64,000 bases of DNA, taken from an uncultured Pelagibacteraceae bacterium. GTDB lineage: Bacteria; Pseudomonadota; Alphaproteobacteria; Pelagibacterales; Pelagibacteraceae. The stretch is taken from the NCBI GenBank assembly GCA_902573065.1, contig CACGHX010000002.1:30911-94910 (forward strand). The letters are read 5' to 3'. Each line of letters begins with the position of its first letter. The stretch's first letter is position 1. This document shows, one piece after another, positions 29,632-39,633 of this stretch. Under the pieces are notes generated by a model that was given only the letters and a program-made list of their open reading frames with translations, was not told where the DNA came from and ran no database searches. The translations under genes were made by a program, and so were the position numbers.

Positions 29632-31110
29632 TTAAATAGTATTTTGTTTTATAAATTTTTGTGCAGCGTTTAAAATTAATTTTTTTCTTTCTGACTTCAT
29701 TTTATCAAAGACTCTGACCATCATTGACAGTCTTGGATTTCTAGAAAAAAATTTTCTATTTTTATTTATAAAATTCCAGTAGAGACCATCCATAATGTTA
29801 CACCATTCACCTTTTTTAAAATCCATCATTTTTAAAAAGTAGCTAGAGCCACATATGTATGGCTTTGTAGCAAATATTCCGCCATCACTAAAAAGTCCCA
29901 TACCGTAAACATTTGGTGCCATTACCCAATCGGATGAGTCAACAAACATTTCCATAAACCATTTATAAACTTGCTTTGGATGTATCTGACAAAGGTTCAT
30001 TATATTTGCTAAGATCATTAACCTCTCAATGTGATGTGACCACCCAGAATTTAAGGCATTTTTAATTGAAAAATCTAAAGGATCAAGACCAGTGGTTCCG
30101 TTGTACCAAGATGATTTCATTTTATTTTTGTGATTAAAAAAATTTGTATTTTCTAATCTTTCATCGTAATTTTGGTAAATGCCTCGCATAAACTCTCTCC
30201 AACCAATAATTTGTCTGACATAACCCTCTAAAGAATTTATTCTTGTTTTATTTTCAATTTTTTTAATTTTGTCTAAAATTTCACTTGGTGTTATCAAGCC
30301 TATGTTTATTAAAGGGCTTAAGGCACTATGAAATAGAATATTCGATTTTTTACTAACCGCATCTTCATAATCACCGAATAAATCGATTTTTGATTTAATA
30401 AATTGGTCAAAAAGTTTTTGCGTCTGCTCTCTGGTCGTTGGAAACCAAAAATTATTTGTTGATCCTGGATGGTTTTTGAAATTAAATTCAATAAATTTTT
30501 TTAATATTTCAGTATGGGGGGTGTTTTGAAATTTAAGTTGTTTCGGTACATCAACTTTATCTGGTAACTTTTTTCTATTATCTTCATCAAAACTCCACTT
30601 TCCACCTTTGGGTGTCCCATCTTTATTCATTAATATATTAAATTTTGATCTATTTATTTTATAGAAGTTAGCCATGAATGGTTTTTTTGTACCACTTAAA
30701 TATTTTTTAAACTCATCTCTAGTTGTTAAAAACATTGGAGATTTTATTTCATTAAATTTAATGCCTCTCTTTTTGAATAGAGTTTTTATTTTATTTTCAA
30801 AAAAAATATCTTCTATTTCAAAAAAACTTATTTCGGTAACCTTTTTTTCTTTAATTATTTTTTCAAGTTTTTTTTCATAGGAAAGTTTAAAATTGTTGTT
30901 ACAGTCACTATAAATAACTTTTAATTTTTTAGACTTAAGTTCATCTCTATAAGACCTCATTGATGATAAAAATAATAATATTTTTAATTTATGATGTTTT
31001 TGAAATGTACATAACCCAAAATCTTCAGCCATGTAAAATGTATGTCCTGAAAACTCTTTAAGATATTTTGGGTTAAAAAGTTGATTACCTAGAATTAAAA
31101 ATAATTTCAT
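29632..31110 (-). CDS. Cryptochrome/photolyase family protein, (6-4)-photolyase/CryB-like
   Basis: LFLILGNQLF, YVRQIIGWREFMRGIYQ, SGWSHHIERLMILANIMNLCQIHP, WVMAPNVYGMGLFSDGG. Confidence 0.9.
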   Translation of the reverse strand: MKLFLILGNQLFNPKYLKEFSGHTFYMAEDFGLCTFQKHHKLKILLFLSSMRSYRDELKSKKLKVIYSDCNNNFKLSYEKKLEKIIKEKKVTEISFFEIEDIFFENKIKTLFKKRGIKFNEIKSPMFLTTRDEFKKYLSGTKKPFMANFYKINRSKFNILMNKDGTPKGGKWSFDEDNRKKLPDKVDVPKQLKFQNTPHTEILKKFIEFNFKNHPGSTNNFWFPTTREQTQKLFDQFIKSKIDLFGDYEDAVSKKSNILFHSALSPLINIGLITPSEILDKIKKIENKTRINSLEGYVRQIIGWREFMRGIYQNYDERLENTNFFNHKNKMKSSWYNGTTGLDPLDFSIKNALNSGWSHHIERLMILANIMNLCQIHPKQVYKWFMEMFVDSSDWVMAPNVYGMGLFSDGGIFATKPYICGSSYFLKMMDFKKGEWCNIMDGLYWNFINKNRKFFSRNPRLSMMVRVFDKMKSERKKLILNAAQKFIKQNTI

Positions 31111-31139
31111 CTTTTTTAAAATATATAATTTGTTTATTT

Positions 31140-31982
31140 TTAAGAATTAGCTCTTTTGAAGCACTCAACAGTATTGCTTAATAAACATGCGATAGTCATC
31201 GGTCCAACACCTCCTGGAACGGGGGTTACTGCCTTAGCAATTTTAGCGACTTCATCAAAATCAACGTCACCTACAATACCATTGATTGTTTTATTAATAC
31301 CTACATCTATTACTATGGCATTTTTTTTAACCCAATCGCCTTTTACAAGCTTAGGTTTGCCAACAGCTGCAATAATTATATCAGCTTTATTACACTCACT
31401 TTTTAAATCTTTAGTTTTTGAATGAGTAATTGTTACTGTACAATTCTCTCTTAATAATAATTGAGCCATAGGTTTTCCATTCAAATTTGACCTTCCAATT
31501 ATTACAACATGTTTGCCACTTAAATTTTTTTCTACTTCTTTAAGTAAAATAAGACATCCTAATGGTGTGCATGGTATTTTACTGTCATATCCTGAAGATA
31601 AATTACCAACATTGATCGGATGAAATCCATCAACGTCCTTTTCTGGTAGAATAGTCTCTATAACTTTCTGTTTATCTATATGTTTAGGTAAAGGTAATTG
31701 TACAAGAATACCCGATACTTTTTGATTTTTGTTTAGTTCAATAATTTTGTCTAAAACAATTTTTTCCTGAATATTTTCAGGATACCTTATTACTTCGGAG
31801 TCTATGCCTATTTCTTTTGAAAATTTTATTTTATTTTTAACATAAATCTGACTTGCAGGATCTTCTCCCACAAGAATAACGGATAAGCCTGGAGCTATTT
31901 TTAAGTTTGATTTAAATTCTATAATCTTTTTTTTTAATTTTTCTCTTAATCCTTCAGCTATTTTTTTTCCATCTATAATCAT
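31140..31982 (-). CDS. folD: Methylenetetrahydrofolate dehydrogenase/cyclohydrolase
   Basis: VGEDPASQIYVKNK, VQLPLPKHID, GRSNLNGKPMAQLLL, TPVPGGVGPMTI. Confidence 0.97.
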   Translation of the reverse strand: MIIDGKKIAEGLREKLKKKIIEFKSNLKIAPGLSVILVGEDPASQIYVKNKIKFSKEIGIDSEVIRYPENIQEKIVLDKIIELNKNQKVSGILVQLPLPKHIDKQKVIETILPEKDVDGFHPINVGNLSSGYDSKIPCTPLGCLILLKEVEKNLSGKHVVIIGRSNLNGKPMAQLLLRENCTVTITHSKTKDLKSECNKADIIIAAVGKPKLVKGDWVKKNAIVIDVGINKTINGIVGDVDFDEVAKIAKAVTPVPGGVGPMTIACLLSNTVECFKRANS

Positions 31983-31984
31983 AT

Positions 31985-32275
31985 TTAAAACAGAGCTGGT
32001 GCAAAAAATTCAAAAGCCAAGTTTCTTAAAAACATCAAGAGTAAAATAAGAATAACTGGTGATATATCTATACCACCAAGATTTGGTAAAAAATTTCTTA
32101 TTGGCCTTAAAAGTGGATCTGTCATTTTGTAACTTATATCAAGTAGAGAGTAGACTAGTCTATTTGAAGTATTTAAAACATTGAAAGCAATTAACCAACT
32201 TAGTAATGCATTAATGATTAAAACCCATATATAAATACTAACCAAACTATCAATTAAAATTAAAACTGATTTCAT
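31985..32275 (-). CDS. YggT family protein
   Basis: TDPLLRPIRNFLPNLGGIDISPVILIL. Confidence 0.9.
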   Translation of the reverse strand: MKSVLILIDSLVSIYIWVLIINALLSWLIAFNVLNTSNRLVYSLLDISYKMTDPLLRPIRNFLPNLGGIDISPVILILLLMFLRNLAFEFFAPALF

Positions 32276-32278
32276 GTT

Positions 32279-33370
32279 TTATTTTTTTTCTACGTAAATT
32301 GATTGACTTGGGAATGCAAAAGAAGCCTTGTTTCTCTCAACAATTTCTTTTATTGCTATTGCTAATCTTTCTTTAACTTTTAACCATTCAGACCATCTAT
32401 TTGTATTCGTAAAACATCTAACATACATATCTATTGAACTATCTGAAAACTTATCAATCCTTACTGCGTGAGTAGTATTTTCGCTTATCTTGTAATCTTT
32501 TGAGGTTGTAATGTATTTATCAATTTCATCTCGAATTTTTTTTAACTGATCAACTGTAGTATCGTATTGTAGAGTAATGATCCAATTAATTCGCCAGTTC
32601 GTTGTCTCACTGATGTTTATTACTGCGTTCTCAGCAAATTGAAAGTTGGGAATTACAGCAACTGACTTATCAAATTTTCTTACTACCGTCGATCTAAACC
32701 CAATTTTTTCTACAATTCCCTCGATAATATTTTCAACTAAAATCCAATCTCCTACTTTAAATCTTTTTTCAACTAAAACTAAAATACCAGATATTAAATT
32801 TTTAAATAAATCTTGAGCACCTAGCGCTACAGCTACACCAAATAAACCCAATCCAGCTATTATAGGACCTATCTTAATACCCCAAAGTTCTAAAACTGCT
32901 GCTGCTCCAAGAATTAAAATCAAAATTTTAAATGCTTTTATTATCCAGTTTAAAAGATCTTTAGATAAAAGATCTTCTACAGTTTTTATTAAAACCGATA
33001 TCGGACCAATAATTTGATGAAGTGACCAAAAAATTAAAATTGTTATTAGTGTTCTGTTTGCGTTATCTATAAAGCTTTCAGTACTGTCACCTAAGGATAC
33101 ATAGCTTGTTGCAACAAAAAATCCTACAACGATGGGAAAAAATTTCGTTGGGCCTTTTAAAGATTCTACTAAGGTATTGTCAAATTTATTTGAGGTTTTG
33201 GAAACATAATTTTCAAGGCGTTTAATAATAAATTTTGCAAATAATCCTCTAAGAAAAAGAAATAAGAAGAAAATAAGGAGAGCGATAATAATTTCTGAAA
33301 TATTTATTCCTGAAATTCCATTTTTCCAAACGTCAATAAACAATTCTATAAATTCTTCCGTTTTATCCAT
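32279..33370 (-). CDS. Mechanosensitive channel, MscS family
   Basis: GLFGVAVALGAQDLFKNLISG, FKVGDWI...GIVEKIGFRST. Confidence 0.93.
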   Translation of the reverse strand: MDKTEEFIELFIDVWKNGISGINISEIIIALLIFFLFLFLRGLFAKFIIKRLENYVSKTSNKFDNTLVESLKGPTKFFPIVVGFFVATSYVSLGDSTESFIDNANRTLITILIFWSLHQIIGPISVLIKTVEDLLSKDLLNWIIKAFKILILILGAAAVLELWGIKIGPIIAGLGLFGVAVALGAQDLFKNLISGILVLVEKRFKVGDWILVENIIEGIVEKIGFRSTVVRKFDKSVAVIPNFQFAENAVINISETTNWRINWIITLQYDTTVDQLKKIRDEIDKYITTSKDYKISENTTHAVRIDKFSDSSIDMYVRCFTNTNRWSEWLKVKERLAIAIKEIVERNKASFAFPSQSIYVEKK

Positions 33371-34067
33371 TTTTAATTTGTTCTATTTTTAAAAGCTCTT
33401 CTCCAGGATTAAAAATTTCTGTTTTTTTCCAGCCTTTAGATTTTAAAAATTCTTCAATTTTTTTACTTATACACATAACTGTGCATTGTGTCATCAATTC
33501 TGAAAGGGAGTATTTCCTTGCTATCTCATCAAAACTTTCTGCACTTCTTTTAGAATAAATAAGTGTTATATCTGGAGGGTATTTTTTAATTAAATCTAAG
33601 CTTTCACTATTCAGGTCTGTTATTTTGCTTGAGGTGTAATTTATTATTTTTTTAACTTTAAATCCAGAAAGTTTGAGATCTTTATCCAGATCATAAGAAA
33701 CAACATCTCCACATAGATATGCTAAATTTTTTATTTTTTTTTCAGAGTTTAAAATTATATTTTTAAGAGCGTTGACTGTACCTGAAGCAGCCACTGTATT
33801 AGTAAATCCTTTTAATCTTAAAGATCTCTCAGTTATGTTTCCAACACAAAAACATTTTATATTTTTTTCATCATTTTTTAATTGTAAAAATCTGACTGCA
33901 TTAGCACTAGTAAAAATTAAACCGTCAAATTCTTTTGTATTAATTGGTTCCATGTTTGCAGAGTTAATACTCAAAGTTGGCAAGTGTATAACTTTATAGT
34001 TTGATGAAAAAAAATTTGTCATCAAATCCTCAGCATCTATTAAAGGTCTTGTAAAAATAATATTCAT
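33363..34067 (-). CDS. hemD: Uroporphyrinogen-III synthase
   Basis: TRPLIDAE, FTSANAVRFL, position after hemC. Confidence 0.85.
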   Translation of the reverse strand: MNIIFTRPLIDAEDLMTNFFSSNYKVIHLPTLSINSANMEPINTKEFDGLIFTSANAVRFLQLKNDEKNIKCFCVGNITERSLRLKGFTNTVAASGTVNALKNIILNSEKKIKNLAYLCGDVVSYDLDKDLKLSGFKVKKIINYTSSKITDLNSESLDLIKKYPPDITLIYSKRSAESFDEIARKYSLSELMTQCTVMCISKKIEEFLKSKGWKKTEIFNPGEELLKIEQIKNG

Positions 34068-34984
34068 CTTTTTTTAATAAAATTTTTTCCAGCTTTTTTT
34101 AAAATTTCCTCACCTGCTATTTTGCCTAGACTTTGAGGATCAGTTGATTTTCCAGATTTAATTACGTTGTATACTTCTTTACCGTCATCTGAAAAAAGTT
34201 GAGCTTCTAAATCAATATTGTTTCCTTTAAGAACAGCTGAGCAACCAACCGCTGTGTCACAGTCTCCTCCTAATGTTTTTAAAAAACTTCTTTCAGCTAA
34301 CGCACATATTTCTGTACTAGTGTGGTTAATCTTTTTTAAAATTTTTTTAACATACTCGTCGTTTTCTCTGCATTGTACAGCAATAATCCCTTGTCCTGCG
34401 GTTGGAATAAATTCTTTTAAAGAAAATATTTGTTTAATATGATTTTCTAAATTTAATGTTTTTAAACCCGCTAAAGCTAAAATCGCACCATCATATTCTC
34501 CTCTTTCTATTTTTTTAATTCTTGTATCTACGTTACCTCTAATGCTTTCAACTTTGATGTCTTTATTTAAAAGTTTTATTTGAAGTTCTCGTCTCTTAGA
34601 ACTTGAACCAATTTTACCTTCTTTTATGTCTGATATTTTATTAAAACTTTTTGAAACAAATGTTTCTCTCGCATCATTTCTTTCTAAGTAGGCATGAATA
34701 GTTAGACCTTTAGTTTCTTCTGAGTCCATATCTTTAAGAGAGTGAACTGCTATATCAATTTCTTTTTTAATTAATTTTTCTTCTATTTCTTTACAAAACA
34801 AATCTTTTCCACCAATTTCAGAAATTTTTTTATTCTGAAATAAATCTCCTGATGTTTTAATTTTTTTAATTATAATTCCTTTATCAATTCCTTGTACTTG
34901 ACTTAAAATATTGCTCTTAACTTTATTGGCATAAGCCAAAGATAGTTTGCTGCCTCTGGCACCTATAGTAATTTTGTTGTCCAT
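34064..34984 (-). CDS. hemC: Hydroxymethylbilane synthase
   Basis: IGARGSKLSLAYA, AVHSLKDM, GGDCDTAVGC cofactor Cys motif. Confidence 0.96.
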   Translation of the reverse strand: MDNKITIGARGSKLSLAYANKVKSNILSQVQGIDKGIIIKKIKTSGDLFQNKKISEIGGKDLFCKEIEEKLIKKEIDIAVHSLKDMDSEETKGLTIHAYLERNDARETFVSKSFNKISDIKEGKIGSSSKRRELQIKLLNKDIKVESIRGNVDTRIKKIERGEYDGAILALAGLKTLNLENHIKQIFSLKEFIPTAGQGIIAVQCRENDEYVKKILKKINHTSTEICALAERSFLKTLGGDCDTAVGCSAVLKGNNIDLEAQLFSDDGKEVYNVIKSGKSTDPQSLGKIAGEEILKKAGKNFIKKR

Positions 34985-35022
34985 TTATAAATAAAGATTT
35001 ATATTTTATAATATCTAATTTA

Positions 35023-36099
35023 ATGAAAAAAAAACTTACTTTTTTAGGAATTGAAACAAGCTGTGACGAAACTGCTGCAGCAATAGTTCAGGAAAATGAC
35101 GATAGCACTGCAAATGTATTATCAAATATCGTCTCTAGTCAAATTAAAGAGCATAAAAAATTTGGTGGGGTTGTCCCTGAAATAGCAGCAAGATCACATA
35201 TTGAAAATATTGATTTTATTATTGAGAAAGCTCTTCAAAAAAGTAAAAAAAAAATTAAAGACTTAGATGGTATTGCTGCAACAGCTGGACCAGGTTTAGT
35301 AGTATGTTTGCATGTAGGTTTTAACATTGGAAAAAGTATTGCTGCTTTTGGAAATAAATTATTTTTTCCCATAAATCATTTGGAGGGACACGCACTTAGT
35401 CCTAGTATTGAAAATAAAATATCTTTTCCATATTTATTGCTTTTGGTTTCAGGTGGTCACTCTCAGTACTTAATTGTAAAAGGTGTAAATAATTATAAAC
35501 AAATTGGTACCACAATTGATGACGCTGTAGGTGAAGCTTTTGATAAAACTGCAAAAATTTTAAATCTAGGATATCCTGGTGGACCTAACGTTGAAAAATT
35601 TTCCAAATTAGGGATAAAAGATAGTTTTATTTTACCCCAGCCAATTATAAACAGAGCAGGATGTAATTTATCCCTTGCTGGTCTGAAAACCGATGTACTA
35701 AGGAAATCAAAAAACTTAAAATCAAACAAAGAAAGATATAATCTAGCTGCATCATTTCAAGAAACTGTAAATAAAATTTTGAAGAAAAAAACAGAAGTAG
35801 CAATGAAACAGTTTAGAAATGAAATTACAGGTAAATCTTTAAAATATTTTGTAGTTGCGGGTGGAGTAGCTGCTAACGAAACAATTAGAAAAGGTTTAAA
35901 AGAAGTTTCATTAAAAATGAATTTTAAACCAATTTTCCCTTCCAAAGAATTTTGCGGTGATAATGCTGCTATGATTGCATGGGCTGGAATTCAGAGATTT
36001 AAAAAGAAGTTATTTAATAAGAAAAATGAGGCGGTAAAGTCTAGATGGCCTCTTGATGTTAAAGCACCTTTTTTAAAAGGTCCGGGTTTAAAATTTTAA
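35023..36099 (+). CDS. tsaD: tRNA threonylcarbamoyladenosine modification protein TsaD
   Basis: GIETSCDETAAAIV, PINHLEGHALSP, SGGHSQYLIV, GVAANETIRK. Confidence 0.97.
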   Translation: MKKKLTFLGIETSCDETAAAIVQENDDSTANVLSNIVSSQIKEHKKFGGVVPEIAARSHIENIDFIIEKALQKSKKKIKDLDGIAATAGPGLVVCLHVGFNIGKSIAAFGNKLFFPINHLEGHALSPSIENKISFPYLLLLVSGGHSQYLIVKGVNNYKQIGTTIDDAVGEAFDKTAKILNLGYPGGPNVEKFSKLGIKDSFILPQPIINRAGCNLSLAGLKTDVLRKSKNLKSNKERYNLAASFQETVNKILKKKTEVAMKQFRNEITGKSLKYFVVAGGVAANETIRKGLKEVSLKMNFKPIFPSKEFCGDNAAMIAWAGIQRFKKKLFNKKNEAVKSRWPLDVKAPFLKGPGLKF

Positions 36100-36515
36100 T
36101 GAATTATTGGTTATTAAAATCAGAACCTGATGTTTGGTCAATTGAACAACAAAAAGATGCTGGGAGTGAAGGTATAGCTTGGGATGGTGTAAGAAATTAT
36201 CAAGCTGCAAATAATTTAAGATCTATGAAACTAGGAGATCTTTGCTTTTTCTATCATTCTAATATTGGCAAAGAAATTGTCGGAATAGTAGAAGTTATTA
36301 AAGAAGCTTTTCCAGATAAAACTGATAAGAAAAAAAAGTTTATTGCTGTTCAAGTCAGGTTTGTTCAAAAATTGAAATTTCCTGTTTCTTTGGTAAAAAT
36401 TAAAAAAACCAAGGCTATTTCTCATTTACCGCTAATTAAACAAAGCCGATTATCGGTGATGCCTATAGACTATAAAAGCTGGAAAATTATTTGCAAGATG
36501 GGTAAAATAATTTAA
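36099..36515 (+). CDS. EVE domain protein
   Basis: MNYWLLKSEPDVWSI, WDGVRNYQAANNLRSMKLGDLCFFYHS. Confidence 0.93.
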   Translation: MNYWLLKSEPDVWSIEQQKDAGSEGIAWDGVRNYQAANNLRSMKLGDLCFFYHSNIGKEIVGIVEVIKEAFPDKTDKKKKFIAVQVRFVQKLKFPVSLVKIKKTKAISHLPLIKQSRLSVMPIDYKSWKIICKMGKII

Positions 36516-36535
36516 ATATTATATTTTGAGGATAT

Positions 36536-38617
36536 ATGGCAAAGAGAAGTAAAAAGAAAAAAAGAAAATCAAAATCTAAGAAAAAGAAAAGTTTTAAAAG
36601 AAAAAAGAAAAAAATTCTTAGAAAAAAGAAAAAGAGAATTTCGTCGAAAAAGAAGGGATCAAAACAAATAGAAGATTCCGATGGGAATATAGTCTTTAAA
36701 GTGCCTCCTGCTTGGGAAAAACAGGCTTATGTTAATCAATCCCAATATTCGAAAAAATATAAATTATCATTAAAAGATAACGAAGGTTTCTGGGCAAAAG
36801 AAGGAAAAAGAATTACTTGGATGAAACCATATACTAAAATTAAAGATGTAAAGTACAGCAAAGAGGATGTTAGTATTAAATGGTATTACGATGGTACATT
36901 AAACGCATCAGCGAATTGTATTGATAGACATTTAGAGAAAAAAGGAAATAAAACTGCAATTATATGGGTTGGTGATGACCCAAGCGATTCCAAAAAAATA
37001 TCATATAAAGAACTTCATAAAAATGTTTGCAAAGCAGCAAACGGACTAAAAAGCATAGGGATTCAAAAAGGAGACAGGGTAACCATTTACCTTACTATGA
37101 TACCCGAACTTGCTTACACTATGTTAGCATGTGCTAGGATCGGTGCTGTTCACTCAATTATATTTGGTGGATTTTCTCCAGACTCAATTGCTACAAGAAT
37201 TAATGACTGCGAGTCAGATTACGTAATTACTGCAGACGAAGGTGTAAGGGGTGGAAAAATAATACCACTAAAAAAAATTGCTGACGAAGCTATGATGCAA
37301 TGTCCAAATGTTAAAAAATGTGTAGTTGTAAAAAGAACAGGAAATTCTGTTGATTGGAACGATGATCGAGATATTTCTTATGATGATATTACAAAAGATG
37401 TATCTGATAAATGTGCAGCAGAAGAGATGAATGCAGAGGATCCGTTATTTATTCTTTATACCTCGGGATCTACTGGAAAACCAAAAGGTGTTTTACATAC
37501 AACTGGTGGATACATGGTTTATGCTTCCATGACGCATCAGTATATTTTTGATTATAAAAATAAAGATATCTATTGGTGTACAGCTGACATCGGTTGGGTG
37601 ACTGGACATAGTTACATCATTTATGGACCTTTAGCTAACGGTGCTACCACAATAATGTTTGAAGGAGTCCCTAATTATCCTGATAGTTCGAGATGGTGGC
37701 AAATAGTTGATAAATACAAAGTTAATATTTTTTATACCGCGCCAACAGCAATTCGTGCATTAATGCGCGAAGGAGACGATCCAGTCAAAAAAACAAGTCG
37801 AAAGTCATTAAAACTTTTAGGTACAGTTGGTGAACCAATAAATCCTGAGGCGTGGATGTGGTACTACAAAACAGTTGGTGAAAAAAAATGCCCAATAGTT
37901 GATACATGGTGGCAAACTGAGACAGGAGGGATTTTAATTTCTCCACAACCGGGAGCGATTAATTTAAAACCTGGATCAGCGACAAAACCTTTTTATGGCA
38001 TCAAACCCGCGATAGTTGATGAATCTGGAAAAGTTTTAAAGGGAGCTTGCAAGGGTAGACTTTGTATGACTCAATCTTGGCCGGGACAAATGAGGACAGT
38101 TTATGGAGATCACAAAAGATTTATAGATACTTATTTTTCACAATTTGATGGAAAATATTTTACAGGCGATGGATGCAGAAGAGATAAAGACGGCTACTAC
38201 TGGATTACAGGTAGAGTTGATGATGTAATAATAGTTTCTGGTCATAATTTAGGTACGGCTGAGATAGAAAGTGCTTTTGTTGCTCATAATAAAGTTGCCG
38301 AAGCTGCAGTTGTAGGATTTCCACATGAAATTAAAGGTAATGGACTTTATTGTTATATAACTTTAAACGCAGGTGAAAATCCTAGTGGTGAATTAGAAAG
38401 AGAACTTAAACTTTGGGTACGTAGGCAAATAGGTCCAATCGCAACACCAGACTATATTCAGTTTGCACCTGGATTACCAAAAACAAGGTCAGGAAAAATC
38501 ATGAGACGTATTCTAAGAAAAATTGCCGCAAACGAACACCATGATCTTGGTGACACAACCACTCTTGCTGATCCATCTGTAGTGGAGTCTTTAATTGAAA
38601 ATAGAAAAGAAAAATAG
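36536..38617 (+). CDS. acs: Acetyl-CoA synthetase with Lys/Arg-rich N-terminal extension
   Basis: [39 protein letters not shown]-like [15 protein letters not shown]; gagg RBS just upstream of the extended start. Confidence 0.95.
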   Translation: MAKRSKKKKRKSKSKKKKSFKRKKKKILRKKKKRISSKKKGSKQIEDSDGNIVFKVPPAWEKQAYVNQSQYSKKYKLSLKDNEGFWAKEGKRITWMKPYTKIKDVKYSKEDVSIKWYYDGTLNASANCIDRHLEKKGNKTAIIWVGDDPSDSKKISYKELHKNVCKAANGLKSIGIQKGDRVTIYLTMIPELAYTMLACARIGAVHSIIFGGFSPDSIATRINDCESDYVITADEGVRGGKIIPLKKIADEAMMQCPNVKKCVVVKRTGNSVDWNDDRDISYDDITKDVSDKCAAEEMNAEDPLFILYTSGSTGKPKGVLHTTGGYMVYASMTHQYIFDYKNKDIYWCTADIGWVTGHSYIIYGPLANGATTIMFEGVPNYPDSSRWWQIVDKYKVNIFYTAPTAIRALMREGDDPVKKTSRKSLKLLGTVGEPINPEAWMWYYKTVGEKKCPIVDTWWQTETGGILISPQPGAINLKPGSATKPFYGIKPAIVDESGKVLKGACKGRLCMTQSWPGQMRTVYGDHKRFIDTYFSQFDGKYFTGDGCRRDKDGYYWITGRVDDVIIVSGHNLGTAEIESAFVAHNKVAEAAVVGFPHEIKGNGLYCYITLNAGENPSGELERELKLWVRRQIGPIATPDYIQFAPGLPKTRSGKIMRRILRKIAANEHHDLGDTTTLADPSVVESLIENRKEK

Positions 38618-38619
38618 TT

Positions 38620-39231
38620 TTAATTTCCAGTGAAATTGTTAACTAGTTTTTTAAAATCTTTTTGAACATTGTTCCATTTTAAAAACACAGAATTTAAAAC
38701 AATCTGTTTATCAAATTTTTTTAGTTCATCAGCTATGGGTGCCCATTTGTATAGGGCGAGGGCACTTTTTTCAAATGGGTTAGTATTATAATATGTTTCC
38801 CAATTGATACTAGTAAATCTTGAATTAAATTCTTTTGTTGCATTTTCATAAGCATCTAAATCCATACCACTAGCTTTTTCATTATTTAAAATTTCAAAAA
38901 AAATTTGGTTTGCCACATCAGTTTTCATAAATTTTTTTTCTTTATACAAGAACGAAAAGCAAAAAAATGTACAGTCAATTAAAGACACTACGTAAATTTG
39001 CCATTTCGCAATATTTATTGATTTTAAAAAATCTTTATCTTCGAACATTAGTACGTGCTTAGCCCCCATCCTAGTTTTTAAATAACCATACAAAGTCATT
39101 TGACTTACCTGAGCTGATTGCTCTTGTATAAATACTTTTACTTGTTCTACAGTTTTTATTTGCTTGTATTTTGAGAATATCCTTTTGATAGGAAACAGGT
39201 ATTTTTCAAGGTCTTTAAGATTCAATTTCAC
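38620..39231 (-). CDS. Hypothetical protein
   Basis: 203-aa ORF in an otherwise unoccupied interval; no family recognised. Confidence 0.7.
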   Translation of the reverse strand: MKLNLKDLEKYLFPIKRIFSKYKQIKTVEQVKVFIQEQSAQVSQMTLYGYLKTRMGAKHVLMFEDKDFLKSINIAKWQIYVVSLIDCTFFCFSFLYKEKKFMKTDVANQIFFEILNNEKASGMDLDAYENATKEFNSRFTSINWETYYNTNPFEKSALALYKWAPIADELKKFDKQIVLNSVFLKWNNVQKDFKKLVNNFTGN

Positions 39232-39372
39232 GTTGTATTATTAAAATATCAGACTATTTTCCTTTATAAAAGGATAACATTTTGGGCTTTTAAAGCCATT
39301 TTTTGTCTTTTAATTAACGTCGATTTAAGTATGCTTCGCCAAATACTCTTAACAAAAAAAGGGAGGAAAGAC

Positions 39373-39633
39373 ATGTCAAACAAAGAATCACATTGGCAAA
39401 AGACCAAAAACCATATGTTTATTACATTGGCTATTTGGTTCTTTTTCTCAATAGTAATATTTATGTTCGGTGAGTCGGTAAATCAAGGATCGTTTCTTGG
39501 TTACCCATTAGCTTACTATATGTCAGCACAAGGATCACTTGCTGCTTTCGTAATTTTAATCTTTTGGTTTGCTAACAAACAGGAGAAAATCGACGACGAA
39601 CACGGATATGGTGGTGAAAGGGAGGATGACTAA
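39373..39633 (+). CDS. DUF4212-type small subunit preceding an SSF symporter
   Basis: MSNKESHWQKTKNHMFITLAIWFFFSIVIFMFG; gggaggaaag RBS just upstream of ATG 39373, so the track start at 39331 is probably too early. Confidence 0.85.
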   Translation: MSNKESHWQKTKNHMFITLAIWFFFSIVIFMFGESVNQGSFLGYPLAYYMSAQGSLAAFVILIFWFANKQEKIDDEHGYGGEREDD

